In this document: in pieces, positions 4,925-5,541 of the stretch
Layout of the letters: each line of letters starts with the position of its first letter
Position numbering within the stretch: position 1 is the first letter of the stretch
Assembly: GCA_017396725.1 (NCBI GenBank)
Contig: JAFQLA010000122.1
Span: 1 to 5,541, forward strand
DNA length: 5,541 bases
Origin: Oscillospiraceae bacterium
Lineage (GTDB): Bacteria > Bacillota_A > Clostridia > Oscillospirales > Oscillospiraceae
Direction of reading: 5' to 3'
Notes under the pieces: model-generated
Database searches by the model: none
Seen by the model: only the letters and a program-made list of their open reading frames with translations
Told to the model about the DNA's origin: nothing
Made by a program: the position numbers and the translations under genes

Positions 4925-5541
4925 TGAACGTATACGAAAAGGCCAACCTTGCTGACCTTCTCAGCACCAACACTTACCCCGGCCGCGGCATCGTGCTGGG
5001 CGTGACCCCTGACGGCAAGAAGTCCGTTGCAGCTTATTTCATCATGGGCCGCAGCGTCAACAGCCGCAACCGTGTTTTCATCCCCGAAGCGGATGGCATC
5101 CGCACCGAGGCGTTTGATCCTTCCAAGCTTTCCGATCCCCACCTCATCATCTATCATCCCGTCCGCGAAGTGGGCCGCTCTCTCATCGTCACCAACGGCG
5201 ACCAGACCGATACCGTCCGCGACTTCATGGAAAAGGGCGAGACTTTCGAAGCTGCCCTCCGCACCCGTGAATTTGAAGATGACGGCCCCAACTGGACGCC
5301 CCGCATCTCCGGCCTCCTCTCTTACGACGGCAGCTACAAGATGAATATCTTGAAGTCCGCCGATCCCGAGGGCAGCGCCTGCGCCCGTTTCACCTGGGAA
5401 TATCCCGCTGTTGCCGGCCTTGGTCACTTCCTCCACACCTATGTCTGTGACGGAAGCCCCATCCCCACCTTCCAGGGTGAGCCTGAACGCGTGGAGATTC
5501 TGGACGATATCCACGCCATGACCGACCTCATCTGGGATAAC
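4924..5541 (+). CDS. purO: PurO-type IMP cyclohydrolase (3' end cut by the window)
   Basis: The frame stays open for 206 codons to the window edge. It encodes a PurO-family IMP cyclohydrolase, the fold first described in archaea, which closes FAICAR to IMP. Family signatures are YPGRGI (18-23), MGRSVNSRNRVF (41-52), YHPVR (77-81), NGDQTDT (91-97), FEDDGPNWTPRIS (117-129) and GLGHFLHTY (165-173). It has no PurH-like MGS domain, so it is not the N-terminal half of bifunctional PurH. The start is the ATG at 4924, one base overlapping the purN stop and eight bases after GGAGGAG (4909-4915); a GTG directly before it is in frame but less likely. Family members are roughly 200-240 residues, so most of the protein is seen. 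A separate AICAR formyltransferase is required and may follow downstream. Confidence 0.9.
   Translation, partial: MNVYEKANLADLLSTNTYPGRGIVLGVTPDGKKSVAAYFIMGRSVNSRNRVFIPEADGIRTEAFDPSKLSDPHLIIYHPVREVGRSLIVTNGDQTDTVRDFMEKGETFEAALRTREFEDDGPNWTPRISGLLSYDGSYKMNILKSADPEGSACARFTWEYPAVAGLGHFLHTYVCDGSPIPTFQGEPERVEILDDIHAMTDLIWDN

Noticed and set aside
4286..5514. Minus-strand open frames opposite purN and purO
   Set aside because: Both are shadows of conserved + strand genes, with no independent start signals or recognisable motifs.
4924..5541. The last gene as the N-terminal part of PurH
   Set aside because: The sequence lacks the PurH MGS-like domain and matches PurO-family motifs such as NGDQTDT and PNWTPRI instead.

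Overview
The window carries a clostridial-type de novo purine biosynthesis operon, read entirely on the + strand, preceded by a separately transcribed low-molecular-weight protein tyrosine phosphatase (LMW-PTP) gene. The organism is probably an anaerobic, fairly GC-rich member of the Clostridia, most likely an Oscillospiraceae/Ruminococcaceae-like gut bacterium. This rests on four things: the style of the Pur proteins, a PurO-type IMP cyclohydrolase, a ZTP riboswitch leader, and hairpin-forming GGCTCCC...GGGAGCC intergenic repeats. The assignment is from recalled family knowledge, not from a search.

Layout. Bases 1-71 hold the end of an upstream transcription unit, closed by a strong symmetric terminator. 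Bases 80-198 hold a pair of inward-facing hairpin repeats. A promoter at 233-261 drives the LMW-PTP gene (292-738), which ends in a terminator (765-792) built from another copy of the same repeat family. An AT-rich gap (793-953) holds nothing I recognise. The purine operon starts at a good promoter (954-982), followed by a ZTP (pfl-type) riboswitch aptamer (about 1003-1078) whose 3' end overlaps a terminator hairpin (1075-1115). Then come purE (1141-1641), a purF homologue (1653-3080), purM (3087-4127), a 185-bp gap with two copies of a hairpin repeat, purN (4313-4924), and purO (4924 to the window edge, truncated).

How it works together. The PurF homologue should make phosphoribosylamine from PRPP, PurN formylates GAR, PurM closes the imidazole ring to AIR, PurE carboxylates the ring, and PurO closes the final ring to IMP. 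ZTP/ZMP, which accumulates when 10-formyl-tetrahydrofolate is short, would bind the leader and let transcription pass the terminator. purD, purL, purK, purC, purB and an AICAR formyltransferase are not in the window.

The most notable observation is in the PurF homologue. It keeps the PRPP-binding phosphoribosyltransferase site and all four presumed iron-sulfur cysteines, but the N-terminal glutaminase domain has lost the catalytic Cys and the other expected glutamine-binding residues. An in-frame stop just upstream rules out a longer N-terminus. It looks like an ammonia-dependent, or trans-supplied, amidophosphoribosyltransferase.
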